The notes: generated by a model from the letters alone, not told the origin. DNA of 9,651 nucleotides from RBG-16-66-20 sp035517595 (GCA_035517595.1 DATIYN010000240.1:1-9651), one strand, 5' to 3'. Shown: positions 1-7,159, counted from the stretch's first letter. A program made the numbers and translations.

Positions 1-153
1 GACGACGGCCAGCCCGCGACCGGCACGGTGCGCGGCCTGCTGCAGGCGGGCGGTCCCAACCCGACGCTGCCCGCGGGCACCGCGGCCACGCCGAACGCCA
101 CCGGCTACGTCGAATCGGGCACCAACCTGTACGTGCTCTGCAGGGCGATTTGA
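1..153 (+). CDS. C-terminal end of an unidentified protein (5' truncated by window edge)
   Basis: An open frame runs from base 1 to a TGA at 151-153 and encodes 50 residues. Nearly every codon ends in G or C, which fits real coding sequence in this GC-rich genome. The fragment is rich in Gly, Ala, Thr, Pro and Asn and ends ...SGTNLYVLCRAI. That looks like the edge of an extracytoplasmic or secreted protein, but I recognise no family. The stop lies about 20 nt before a strong hairpin with a T-rich tail, which supports this being the end of a transcription unit on this strand. The start, true length and function lie outside the window. It converges on the antiporter gene and is probably unrelated to the LPS cluster. 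Confidence 0.6.
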   Translation, partial: DDGQPATGTVRGLLQAGGPNPTLPAGTAATPNATGYVESGTNLYVLCRAI

Positions 154-172
154 GCGGTTTGGCCGGGGGGCG

Positions 173-203
173 AGCCGGCCGCGGAACGCTGCGGCCGGCT
201 TTT
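173..203 (+). terminator. Rho-independent terminator between convergent genes
   Basis: A perfect 10-bp inverted repeat pairs AGCCGGCCGC (173-182) with GCGGCCGGCT (191-200) around an 8-nt loop, and T200-T203 plus CATTT follow. The stem is almost all G/C and the T-run lies on the plus-strand side, so it should end the transcript of the gene stopping at 153. The minus-strand antiporter stops at 209, and its transcript also reads into this hairpin, but on that strand the hairpin is followed by C-rich sequence. Termination there is less certain. Confidence 0.85.
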
Positions 204-208
204 CATTT

Positions 209-2188
209 CTAGCCCTCCAGCAGACGGCGCTCCGCCGCGGCGAGCAGATCCGGCGCGCCGAAGAGCACCACCACGTCTCCGGTCTGCAGCGCGCCGGCCT
301 CCTGCGGGGTGAGGCGCTGCGCCGAGCCCGGTCGGCGCACGGCGCGCACTTGCACGCCGAATTGGTCCAGCCCGAGATCGCCCAGCGATCGCCCGAGCGA
401 GCGAGCGCCTCCGGTCAGCGTCACCGCTCGCAGGCGCGGCTGCAGCTCGTCGGCCGCGTCGGGCTCCTCCTCCAGCCCGTGGAATAGCCCGCGCAGCAGT
501 CCGTACTGCTCGTCGCGTACGGCGCGCACGCGCCGTACCACGCGCGCGAGCGGCACGCCGACCCAGACGAGCGTGTGCGAGGCGAGCATCAGCCCGGACT
601 CGAGCGCTTCGGGCACGATCTCGGAGGCGCCGGCCGCCGCGAGGCGCGCGATGTCGGCGTCTTCACGTGCGCGCGCGACGACCGGGAGAGAGGGATTGAG
701 CGAGTGCACGTGCGCGACCGCGCGCACCGCTTCGGCAGATTCGGCGAAGGTCACAACGACGGCCGCCGCCCGCAACACCCCTGCCGCGATGAGCGCCTCG
801 CGCCTCGAGCTGTCGGCAAACACCACCGTGTCTCCGGCCAGCGATGCTTCCCGCACGCGCTCCGGGTCCAGGTCGAGCGCGATGTAGCGCACGCCCTCGG
901 CGTCCAGCAGGCGCGCGATATGCTGTCCGTTGCGGCCATAGCCGAGGATGATCACGTGCCCTTCCGTCTGCAGGGAGCGCACCGCTACGCGGTGCATCTC
1001 GAGCGAGCGCAGCAGCCATTCCGAGCTCGCGAAACGAAGCGCGATGCGGTTGCTCGCGCCGATCAGGAACGGCGTGGCGACCATCGACAGGATCATCGCC
1101 GCGAGCAGCGGCTGGCGCACCGCGTCGTCCACCGCGCCGGCGGCGCCCGCCTGCGCGAGCAGCACGAAGCCGAACTCACCGCCCTGCGCGAGCGCGAGGC
1201 CCGTGCGCAGCGCCGAGCCGGGCGCCGCGCCGAACGCGCGCGCGAGCCCGCCGGCCAGCGCGAGCTTGAACGCGACCAGGAGCACGAGCAGCGCCAGCAC
1301 CAGCCAGGCTTCTCGCAGCACGAGGCGAAGGTCGAGCGCCATGCCGACGGTGACGAAGAACAGGCCCAGCAGCACGTCGCGGAACGGCTTGATCTCGTCT
1401 TCGACGCGATGCCGGTACTCGGTCTCGGAGATCAGCATGCCGGCGAGGAAGGCACCGAGCGCGAGCGACAGGCCCGCGAGCGCGGTGGCGCTGGCGGCGG
1501 CAAGGATGACCAGCAGCACGTTGAGCACGAACAGCTCGGTCGACTTGCGCCGCGCGACCAGTCCGAACCAGGCGCGCATCACGCGCGGTCCGGCGAACAG
1601 CAGGATCGCGAGGACCGTCACGGCCTTGCCGAGCGCGAGGGCGAGCGCGGGCCAGATCGCGGCGGCCGATGCGCCGAGAACCGGCACCACGATGAGCAGA
1701 GGCACCACGGCGAGGTCTTGGAACAGCAGCGCGCCCACGATCGACCGCCCGTGCGGCGTGTCGAGCTCCATGCGCTCGGCGAGCAGCTTCAGCACCACCG
1801 CCGTCGAGGACATCGCCACCGCGCCGCCGACCGCGAGGCCGGCCTGCCAGGTGCCGCCCAGCAGCATCGCGAGCGCGACGCTCGCGGCGAGCGTGATTGC
1901 CACCTGCGCGAAGCCCAGGCCGAACACTTCGCGCCGCATGACGCGCAGCTTGGGCAGGCTGAACTCCAGCCCGATGGTGAACATTAGGAACACCACGCCG
2001 AACTCGGCGAGGCGGTACGTGATCTCGTCGTCGGGCACCGCGCCCAGCGCGCGCGGTCCAAGCACGAGGCCCACGGCGAGATAGCCGAGGATCGGCGGCA
2101 GCGCGAGCAGGCGGCAGGCCACCACCGCCGCCACTGCCGCGGCGAGCAGGATCAGGATCGGCAGCAGAGTCGTGCCCGCAGCGTCCAT
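209..2188 (-). CDS. CPA2-family monovalent cation:proton antiporter (KefB/KefC-like) with TrkA-N and TrkA-C domains
   Basis: This inner-membrane transporter of 659 residues probably exchanges K+ (or Na+) for H+. Residues 1-385 are hydrophobic and form the multi-helix Na+/H+ exchanger domain. Family landmarks are GLEFSLPKL (73-81), AMSSTAVVLKLLAER (125-139) and the ion-site helix ALLFQDLAVVP with Q157-D158. Residues about 410-525 form a Rossmann TrkA-N (RCK) domain, with G416-Y-G-R-N-G421 and an acidic residue, D439, suited to NAD(H) binding. A linker leads to a TrkA-C/RCK_C ligand domain at about 583-657. Length and order match KefC-like proteins, which run about 600-660 residues. No KefF/KefG-type quinone reductase subunit lies beside it, so glutathione-gated K+ efflux is not shown; substrate and ligand remain inferred. 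It is transcribed divergently from kdsD across 40 bp. No Shine-Dalgarno is evident before the ATG. Confidence 0.93.
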   Translation of the reverse strand: MDAAGTTLLPILILLAAAVAAVVACRLLALPPILGYLAVGLVLGPRALGAVPDDEITYRLAEFGVVFLMFTIGLEFSLPKLRVMRREVFGLGFAQVAITLAASVALAMLLGGTWQAGLAVGGAVAMSSTAVVLKLLAERMELDTPHGRSIVGALLFQDLAVVPLLIVVPVLGASAAAIWPALALALGKAVTVLAILLFAGPRVMRAWFGLVARRKSTELFVLNVLLVILAAASATALAGLSLALGAFLAGMLISETEYRHRVEDEIKPFRDVLLGLFFVTVGMALDLRLVLREAWLVLALLVLLVAFKLALAGGLARAFGAAPGSALRTGLALAQGGEFGFVLLAQAGAAGAVDDAVRQPLLAAMILSMVATPFLIGASNRIALRFASSEWLLRSLEMHRVAVRSLQTEGHVIILGYGRNGQHIARLLDAEGVRYIALDLDPERVREASLAGDTVVFADSSRREALIAAGVLRAAAVVVTFAESAEAVRAVAHVHSLNPSLPVVARAREDADIARLAAAGASEIVPEALESGLMLASHTLVWVGVPLARVVRRVRAVRDEQYGLLRGLFHGLEEEPDAADELQPRLRAVTLTGGARSLGRSLGDLGLDQFGVQVRAVRRPGSAQRLTPQEAGALQTGDVVVLFGAPDLLAAAERRLLEG

Positions 2189-2190
2189 TG

Positions 2191-2220
2191 TTCAGGAAAA
2201 TGAAGGGCTTGCGTTATACT
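2191..2220 (+). promoter_or_regulatory. Candidate sigma-70 promoter for kdsD and the downstream operon
   Basis: The -10 candidate is TATACT at 2215-2220 (5/6 match). The best -35 is a weak TTCAGG at 2191-2196 with an 18-bp spacer. The site lies in the only clearly AT-rich patch of the 40-bp gap between divergent genes. Transcription should begin at about 2226-2229, that is, at or within a few bases of the kdsD ATG (2229-2231). It is the natural candidate to drive the whole plus-strand run. Confidence 0.55.
2213..2218 (-). promoter_or_regulatory. Candidate -10 element for the antiporter gene
   Basis: Read on the minus strand, 2218 to 2213 is TATAAC, a 5/6 match to TATAAT. It lies 24 bp upstream of the antiporter ATG (2188) and predicts a leader of roughly 18 nt. 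I see no good -35 at 16-18 bp; the 17-bp position reads CCTTCG. The element overlaps the kdsD -10 on the other strand, so the two genes probably share one AT-rich melting site. Confidence 0.4.
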
Positions 2221-2228
2221 TCCGCCTC

Positions 2229-3212
2229 ATGATACCGAAGGATGCCACGGCGTCCGCACTCGAGCTGGCACGGCGTGTGCTGTCGATCGAGGCCGATGCG
2301 GTGCGCGCGCTCATCGGCCGCCTGGACGAGCGCTTCCTCGCCGCGGTATCGCTGATCCTCGCGTGCAAGGGCCGCGTGATCGTGAGCGGCATCGGCAAGT
2401 CCGGTCACATCGCCCGCAAGATCGCCTCGACGCTGTCGAGCACCGGCACGCCGGCGCATTTCCTGCACCCGGCGGAAGCGAGCCACGGCGATCTCGGCAT
2501 GATTCAGCGCGACGACGTGTTCGTCGGCATTTCGTATTCCGGCGAGAGCGACGAGCTGCTGCAGATCCTGCCGCTGGTAAAGCGCCGCGGCGCGAAGCTC
2601 ATCGCCATCGCCGGCAGCGCGCGCTCCTCGCTCGCCGCGCAGGCGGACGTGTTCCTCGACGCGGGCGTTGCGCAGGAAGCCTGCCCGCTCAACCTCGCGC
2701 CGACTGCGAGCACGACCGCGGCACTGGCGCTCGGCGATGCGCTCGCGGTGGCGCTGCTCGATGCGCGCGGATTCTCCGCGGACGATTTCGCGCGCTCGCA
2801 TCCGGGCGGCATGCTCGGACGCAAGCTGCTCACGCACGTCGCGGACGTGATGCGCACCGGCGAGGCGGTGCCGAGCGTGCGCGCGGGCTGCATGCTTGCC
2901 GAGGCGATCCTCGAGATCACGCGCAAGGGCATGGGCATGACCGCCGTGGTGGAGCGCGACGGCCGCCTGGCCGGCCTGTTCACCGACGGGGACCTGCGCA
3001 GGAGCCTCGAGCGCGGCGCCGACCCGCGCGGCACGCCGATCGATACGGTCATGACGCGCGCGCCGCTCACGATCCGGCCCGAGGCGCTCGCCGTGGAGGC
3101 CGTCGAGATCATGGAACGGCGCAAGAGCACCCAGCTGCCGGTGGTGGACGCCGAGGGCCGGCTCGTCGGCGCGCTGAACATCCACGACTTGTTCCGGGCA
3201 AGAATCCTCTGA
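2229..3212 (+). CDS. kdsD: D-arabinose 5-phosphate isomerase (SIS domain plus two CBS domains)
   Basis: This cytoplasmic enzyme converts D-ribulose 5-phosphate to D-arabinose 5-phosphate, the first committed step of KDO synthesis for lipopolysaccharide. From the ATG at 2229 it has 327 residues, against 328 for E. coli KdsD. The SIS domain covers about 35-180 with GIGKSGHIARK (54-64), SYSGESDE (102-109) and QEACPLNLAPTASTTAAL (149-166). K57, E109, E150 and H191 match the E. coli functional residues K59, E111, E152 and H193, shifted by two. Two CBS domains follow, about 205-260 (with FTDGDLRR) and 275-325. An in-frame ATG at 2172 is rejected as the start: it would run through the promoter and overlap the antiporter, and the family N-terminus fits the 2229 start. 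No Shine-Dalgarno precedes 2229. kdsC begins 5 nt after the stop. Confidence 0.96.
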   Translation: MIPKDATASALELARRVLSIEADAVRALIGRLDERFLAAVSLILACKGRVIVSGIGKSGHIARKIASTLSSTGTPAHFLHPAEASHGDLGMIQRDDVFVGISYSGESDELLQILPLVKRRGAKLIAIAGSARSSLAAQADVFLDAGVAQEACPLNLAPTASTTAALALGDALAVALLDARGFSADDFARSHPGGMLGRKLLTHVADVMRTGEAVPSVRAGCMLAEAILEITRKGMGMTAVVERDGRLAGLFTDGDLRRSLERGADPRGTPIDTVMTRAPLTIRPEALAVEAVEIMERRKSTQLPVVDAEGRLVGALNIHDLFRARIL

Positions 3213-3217
3213 AGCCG

Positions 3218-3757
3218 ATGGCGGCGGATGCGGCAGCGGACGCGCTGGCCAGGGCGCGGCGGGTGCGCCTGATGTTGTTCGACGTGGACGGCGTGCTCAC
3301 CGACGGCAAGCTCTGGTACGGGGCGGCGGGCGAGGTCCTGCAGGCGTTCCACGTGCTCGACGGCCACGGCCTGAAGCTGCTCGCGCTTTCGGGCATCGAG
3401 GTCGCGCTGCTGAGCGGCCGCAGCTCGGCCGCCGCGCGCACGCGCGCTGCCGAGCTCGGGATTGCGCACGTGTTGCAGGGCATCGACGACAAGCAGTCCG
3501 CCTTCGAAGCTCTTGCCGCGCGGCTCGGAGTCGCGGCCGACGAAACCGGCTTCATGGGCGACGATGTCGTGGACCTGCCGGTGCTGCGCCGCTGCGGCCT
3601 CGCCTGCGCGCCGGCCGAGGCCCATGAGCTAGTGCGCGCGCGCGCGCATTACGTCGCGCGCGCGCCGGCAGGCGGCGGCGCCGCGCGCGAGGTCTGCGAA
3701 TTCGTGCTGCGCGCGAAAGGCCGGCTGGATGCTGCGCTCGCGCGCTATCTCGGCTGA
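3218..3757 (+). CDS. kdsC: 3-deoxy-D-manno-octulosonate 8-phosphate (KDO-8-P) phosphatase
   Basis: This cytoplasmic HAD-superfamily hydrolase removes phosphate from KDO-8-phosphate to give KDO, two steps after KdsD. The product has 179 residues (E. coli 188) and no cap domain, as expected for the tetrameric C0 subclass. HAD motif 1 is LMLFDVDGVLTDG (18-30) with nucleophile D22 and acid/base D24. Motif 2 is S66 in LLSGR, motif 3 is K92 in the GIDDK stretch, and motif 4 is GDD at 114-116. The start is set by the ATG 5 nt after the kdsD stop; the same frame stays open much further upstream, but only as a shadow of kdsD. A long (GC)n run near the 3' end encodes VRARAH. The gene sits in the expected kdsD-kdsC-lptC order. 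Confidence 0.96.
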   Translation: MAADAAADALARARRVRLMLFDVDGVLTDGKLWYGAAGEVLQAFHVLDGHGLKLLALSGIEVALLSGRSSAAARTRAAELGIAHVLQGIDDKQSAFEALAARLGVAADETGFMGDDVVDLPVLRRCGLACAPAEAHELVRARAHYVARAPAGGGAAREVCEFVLRAKGRLDAALARYLG

Positions 3758-3768
3758 AGCAAGGCGCC

Positions 3769-4359
3769 GTGAAGCTGTCCTCCACGCGCCTGTTCCCGCT
3801 CCTGCTGATGCTCTCGCTCGCCGGGCTCACGTTCTGGCTGGAGCGCACGGTGCGCGAGGAAGAAGGCGTCCATCCTTCGCTGCGGCGGCACGATCCGGAC
3901 TACATCGTCGACAACCTGAGGCACACGCGCTACAACGCGGCGGGCGCGGTCGAATCTACGCTCGTGGCGGCGAAGATGCTACATTACCCGGACGACGACT
4001 CGACCGACCTCGTCGAACCGCGCCTGGTGCAGACCCGGCCCAACGAGCCCCGCATGACGGTGACCGCGGATCGCGGCGCGGTATCGGAGGACGGCGAGGA
4101 AGTGTTCCTCTACGACAACGTGCTGCTCGTGCGCGACGGCACCAGCGAGCGTCCCGAGGCACGCATGCGAACCGAGTTCCTTCACTTGGCGCGCGACCAG
4201 TCGGTGGTCAGCACCGACCGCGAGGTGGTGATCACGGAGGACGCGCGCGTGCTTTCCGGCCGCGGCATGGAGTACCGCAACGATTCGCAGGAGCTGTTCC
4301 TGCGCGAGCGGGTGCGCGGACGCTACGAGGCAGCAAAGAGACCCGAGGCCGAACAGTGA
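3769..4359 (+). CDS. lptC: LPS export inner-membrane anchor protein LptC
   Basis: LptC is a bitopic inner-membrane protein that accepts LPS from LptB2FG and passes it to LptA in the periplasm. The 196-residue product (E. coli 191) has one N-terminal membrane helix at about 8-24 with no cleavage site. A beta-rich periplasmic domain follows, with repeats typical of the LptC/OstA fold: an AAKMLHYPDDD segment near 67-77, VFLYDNVLLVRDG at 112-124, and a final strand pair near 164-185 containing GMEY. The GTG start at 3769 places the membrane helix correctly and has AAGG five bases upstream. It begins 11 nt after kdsC and overlaps lptA by 4 nt, which implies translational coupling. Sequence conservation in this family is low, so the call rests on fold signals, length and position. 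Confidence 0.93.
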   Translation: MKLSSTRLFPLLLMLSLAGLTFWLERTVREEEGVHPSLRRHDPDYIVDNLRHTRYNAAGAVESTLVAAKMLHYPDDDSTDLVEPRLVQTRPNEPRMTVTADRGAVSEDGEEVFLYDNVLLVRDGTSERPEARMRTEFLHLARDQSVVSTDREVVITEDARVLSGRGMEYRNDSQELFLRERVRGRYEAAKRPEAEQ

Positions 4360-4991
4360 GAACGCCGAACTTGGCACCCATCGCCGCCGCCGTCCGGAAG
4401 GCGATCCGGCCTTTCGCCGTCGCCCTGGCGGCGGCGAGCCTGCTGTTGCCGGCGCTTGCCGCGCATGCCGAAAAGGCCGACCGGGACAAGCCGACCAACA
4501 TCGAGGCCAACAAGATGAGTTCGGACGACGCGCGGCGCATGACCATCTTCGAGGGCAACGTCGTGCTCTCGAAGGGGACGGTGCTGGTGCGCGCCGACCG
4601 CATCGTCGTGCGCCAGGACGCCGACGGCTTCCAGTTCTCCACCGCCTACGGCAGGCCGGTGCGCTTCAAGCAGAAGGGCGACCCCAAGGACGGATGCGAG
4701 GGCGTCTGGACCGACGGCGAGGCGCTGCGCATCGAGATCGACGAGCGCAACGAGAAGGTCGAGCTGTTCGACAAGGCGCGCGTGACGCGCGACCAGGACG
4801 TGGTCAACGGCGACTACATCTTTCTCGACCAGCGCACCGACTTCTTCTCGGTGAGCACCGCCAAGGGCGCGGCGCCGGCGGCGCCCGCGGGCCGGGTCAC
4901 CGCGGTGCTGCAGCCGAAGGCCGCGGCGGCCGACGCGGGCAAGGCCGCGGCCGCGCCGCACTGCCCGCCGCCGCGACCCGCCCCGCAATGA
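4356..4991 (+). CDS. lptA: LPS transport periplasmic bridge protein LptA
   Basis: LptA polymerises as a beta-jellyroll bridge that carries LPS from LptC to LptD across the periplasm. From a GTG at 4356 it has 211 residues. A Sec signal peptide with basic residues R14/K15/R18, a hydrophobic core at about 19-36 and AHA before a likely cleavage at 38/39 precedes the OstA-like domain (about 45-170). That domain includes KPTNIEANKM, TIFEGNVVLSKGT (63-75) and, near its end, VVNGDYIFLDQRTDFFSV (149-166). The GTG start overlaps the lptC stop (GTGA) and is the only one that gives a complete signal peptide. After about residue 172 there is a 40-residue Ala/Pro/Lys-rich tail ending PHCPPPRPAPQ, which is longer than in E. 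coli LptA (185 residues). Two cysteines (C114, C203) are present. It overlaps lptB by 4 nt. Confidence 0.95.
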   Translation: MRTPNLAPIAAAVRKAIRPFAVALAAASLLLPALAAHAEKADRDKPTNIEANKMSSDDARRMTIFEGNVVLSKGTVLVRADRIVVRQDADGFQFSTAYGRPVRFKQKGDPKDGCEGVWTDGEALRIEIDERNEKVELFDKARVTRDQDVVNGDYIFLDQRTDFFSVSTAKGAAPAAPAGRVTAVLQPKAAAADAGKAAAAPHCPPPRPAPQ

Positions 4992-5710
4992 GCGTCCTGC
5001 GCGCGCAGAGCCTGCGCAAGCGCTTCAAGTCGCGCGCCGTGGTCGACGGCGTCTCGCTCGAAGTCGCGAGCGGCGAAGTGGTCGGTTTGCTGGGTCCCAA
5101 CGGTGCCGGCAAGACCACCTGCTTCTACATGATCGTGGGGTTGATCCCGGCCGACGCCGGCCGCATCCACCTCGACGCGCGCGAACTTACCCAGCTGCCG
5201 ATCCACCGGCGCGCGCGCCTGGGCATCTCGTACCTGCCGCAGGAGAACTCGGTGTTCCGCAAGCTCTCGGTCGAGGAGAACGTGCAGGCCGTCCTCGAGC
5301 TGCAGGGCCTATCGCCCGAGGACGTGCAGCCGCGCCTGGCGGAGCTGCTCGCCGAGCTCAACATTTCGCACCTGCGCAAGCACACCGCCCTGTCGCTGTC
5401 GGGCGGCGAGCGCCGGCGCCTGGAGATCGCTCGCGCGCTCGGCACGCGCCCGGCCTTCATCCTGCTCGACGAGCCCTTCGCCGGCGTCGATCCGCTCGCG
5501 GTGCGCGACATCCAGCAGATCATCGGCTTCCTGAAATCGCGCAGCATCGGCGTGCTGATCACGGACCACAACGTGCGCGAGACGCTGGGCATCTGCGACC
5601 GCGCCTACATCATCAACGAGGGCGCCGTGCTCGCCAGCGGCCGGCCCGAGGAAATCGTCGGCAACGACAAGGTGCGGCAGGTCTACCTCGGCGAGCATTT
5701 CCGCATGTAG
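4988..5710 (+). CDS. lptB: LPS export ABC transporter ATP-binding protein LptB
   Basis: LptB is the cytoplasmic ATPase that, as a dimer with LptF and LptG, extracts LPS from the inner membrane. The 240-residue product (E. coli 241) carries every ABC motif: Walker A GPNGAGKT (36-43), Q-loop Q85 in LPQE, signature LSGGE (137-141), Walker B FILLDE (157-162) with catalytic E162, and switch H194. The stretch LPQENSVFRKLSVEENV is characteristic of LptB, and F90 lies in the groove that receives the LptF/LptG coupling helices. The ATG start overlaps the lptA stop as ATGA, so translation is coupled. lptF and lptG are not in this window, as is usual because they sit elsewhere. rpoN starts 11 nt downstream, the classic lptB-rpoN link of proteobacteria. 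Confidence 0.98.
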   Translation: MSVLRAQSLRKRFKSRAVVDGVSLEVASGEVVGLLGPNGAGKTTCFYMIVGLIPADAGRIHLDARELTQLPIHRRARLGISYLPQENSVFRKLSVEENVQAVLELQGLSPEDVQPRLAELLAELNISHLRKHTALSLSGGERRRLEIARALGTRPAFILLDEPFAGVDPLAVRDIQQIIGFLKSRSIGVLITDHNVRETLGICDRAYIINEGAVLASGRPEEIVGNDKVRQVYLGEHFRM

Positions 5711-5721
5711 GCGCAACCGCG

Positions 5722-7146
5722 ATGAAACCCACGCTGCAGTTCCGCCTTTCGCAACACCTGACGCTCACGCCCCAGCTGCAGCAGTCGATCCGGCTGCTGC
5801 AGCTCTCGACCGTCGAGCTGAACCAGGAGATCGAGCGGCTGCTCATGGAGAATCCGATCCTCGAGCGCGAGGAAGGCGAAGGCGAAGCCGCCGCGGCAGG
5901 CGGGCGCGAGGCGCAGGCGCCGGCGGGCGAGGCGCCGGCCGAGGCCGGCGAGCGAGCGCCGCGGGAGCAGGCCGCCGATCTGCCGGCCGACTATGCGGCG
6001 CCCTGGCGCGGCAGCGAGGACGGCGACGACGAGGGCGATCGCACGCAGGTCGCGGCCGATCTGCCGACGCTGCGCGACCACCTCTTCAACCAGCTCTCGC
6101 TGCTCAACGTCGGCACGCGCGACCGCGCGCTGGTCGGGCTGCTCATCGACGCGCTCGACGAGGACGGCTACCTCACGCAGCCGCTGGAGGAGATCGCCGC
6201 GCTGCTGCCGCCCGAGGCGGAGGCCGGCGTCGAGGAGCTCGCAATCGCGATCGCGCACCTGCAGAACCTGGAGCCCGCGGGCGTCGGCGCGCGCTCGCCG
6301 GGCGAATGCCTGGCGCTGCAGATCCGCGCGATGAAGGACACGGCCGGGCCGCACGGCGCGCTCGCGCTGGCGATCTGCGAGCGCCACCTGGAGCTGCTCG
6401 CGAGCCGCGACTACGCGCGCCTGAAGCAGCTCACGGGCGCCGACGAGGCGGCGCTGCGCGCCGCGCAGCGGCTGATCCGCGGCCTCAACCCGCGCCCGGG
6501 CGCCGCGTTCGCGCGCGTCGAGGCGCGCTACGTGGTGCCCGACGTGGTGGTGCGCAAGGCGAAGGGCGTCTGGCGCGCGAGCCTGAACCAGGAGGCGATG
6601 CCGCGGCTGCGCGTCAACCGGCTGTACGCCGAGCTGGCGGCCCGCCCGCGCGGCGCGGGCGGCAACGCGCTCGCCTCCCAGCTGCAGGAAGCGCGCTGGC
6701 TCATCAAGAACGTGCAGCAGCGCTTCGAGACGATCCTGCGGGTGTCGCAGGCGATCGTCGACCGCCAGCGCAACTTCCTCGAGCACGGGGAGGTGGCGAT
6801 GCGGCCGATGGTCCTGCGCGAGATCGCGGATGCGCTCAGCGTGCACGAGAGCACGATCTCGCGCGTCACGACGCAGAAGTACATGGCGACGCCGCGCGGC
6901 ACGTATGAGTTGAAGTATTTCTTCGGCAGCCACGTGGCGACGGACACCGGCGGCGCGGCCTCCTCCACCGCGATCCGGGCGCTCATCAAGCAGCTGGTCG
7001 CTGCCGAAGACACCAAGGCGCCGCTCTCGGATTCGCGCATCGCCCAGATCCTCGGCGAGCAGGGCATCGTCGTCGCCCGCCGGACCATCGCCAAGTACCG
7101 GGAATCATTGCAGATTCCCCCCGTCAGCCAGCGCAAGAGCCTGTAG
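5722..7146 (+). CDS. rpoN: RNA polymerase sigma-54 factor RpoN
   Basis: This alternative sigma factor directs RNA polymerase to -24/-12 promoters that need AAA+ activators, classically for nitrogen assimilation, motility or pili. It has 474 residues (E. coli 477). Region I (about 1-50) is the Gln/Leu-rich activator-response segment, with LTLTPQLQQSIRLLQLS at 13-29. Region II (about 51-110) is a variable acidic, Ala/Gly-rich linker. The core-binding domain follows, with LQNLEPAGVGARSPGECLAL. A helix-turn-helix lies near 364-393 (LREIADALSVHESTISRV), and the RpoN box ARRTIAKYRE (452-461) is intact. It begins 11 nt after lptB and so is probably cotranscribed with the LPS genes. Only 31 nt separate it from ptsN, and hpf, often found at this position, is missing. 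I saw no convincing -24/-12 site beside the gene. Confidence 0.98.
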   Translation: MKPTLQFRLSQHLTLTPQLQQSIRLLQLSTVELNQEIERLLMENPILEREEGEGEAAAAGGREAQAPAGEAPAEAGERAPREQAADLPADYAAPWRGSEDGDDEGDRTQVAADLPTLRDHLFNQLSLLNVGTRDRALVGLLIDALDEDGYLTQPLEEIAALLPPEAEAGVEELAIAIAHLQNLEPAGVGARSPGECLALQIRAMKDTAGPHGALALAICERHLELLASRDYARLKQLTGADEAALRAAQRLIRGLNPRPGAAFARVEARYVVPDVVVRKAKGVWRASLNQEAMPRLRVNRLYAELAARPRGAGGNALASQLQEARWLIKNVQQRFETILRVSQAIVDRQRNFLEHGEVAMRPMVLREIADALSVHESTISRVTTQKYMATPRGTYELKYFFGSHVATDTGGAASSTAIRALIKQLVAAEDTKAPLSDSRIAQILGEQGIVVARRTIAKYRESLQIPPVSQRKSL

Positions 7147-7159
7147 CGGTGGGGCGGGC

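Noticed and set aside
575..1987. 470-codon open frame on the plus strand opposite the antiporter gene
   Set aside because: The product is very rich in Arg, His, Glu and Gln with no domain, the pattern expected from the antisense of a GC-rich membrane-protein gene. The minus-strand frame matches a known family end to end.
2172..2228. Upstream in-frame ATG for kdsD at 2172
   Set aside because: It would add 19 residues unlike the family N-terminus, include the -10 region in the coding sequence and overlap the antiporter start. The ATG at 2229 gives the normal 327-residue length.
2363..3217. Long upstream extension of the kdsC frame through kdsD
   Set aside because: The extension is an Arg-rich out-of-frame reading of kdsD. 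The HAD domain begins only after the ATG at 3218.
3729..4355. Upstream extension of the lptA frame through lptC
   Set aside because: The extra sequence is the wrong-frame reading of lptC and would bury the lptA signal peptide in the middle of the protein.
5872..5960. Repeated GAAGGC and GGCGCCGG-like units in rpoN
   Set aside because: They encode the acidic, Ala/Gly-rich region II linker, which is naturally low in complexity and variable; no sign of a mobile or regulatory repeat.
5683..6933. 416-codon minus-strand open frame opposite rpoN
   Set aside because: Arg/Leu/Ala-rich antisense shadow created by high GC third positions. It has no recognisable motifs, and rpoN on the other strand is complete.
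7090..7125. Possible sigma-54 (-24/-12) promoter near the 3' end of rpoN
   Set aside because: A TTGC at 7108-7111 has no GG at the required distance upstream (CC there instead), so the GG-N10-GC spacing fails.
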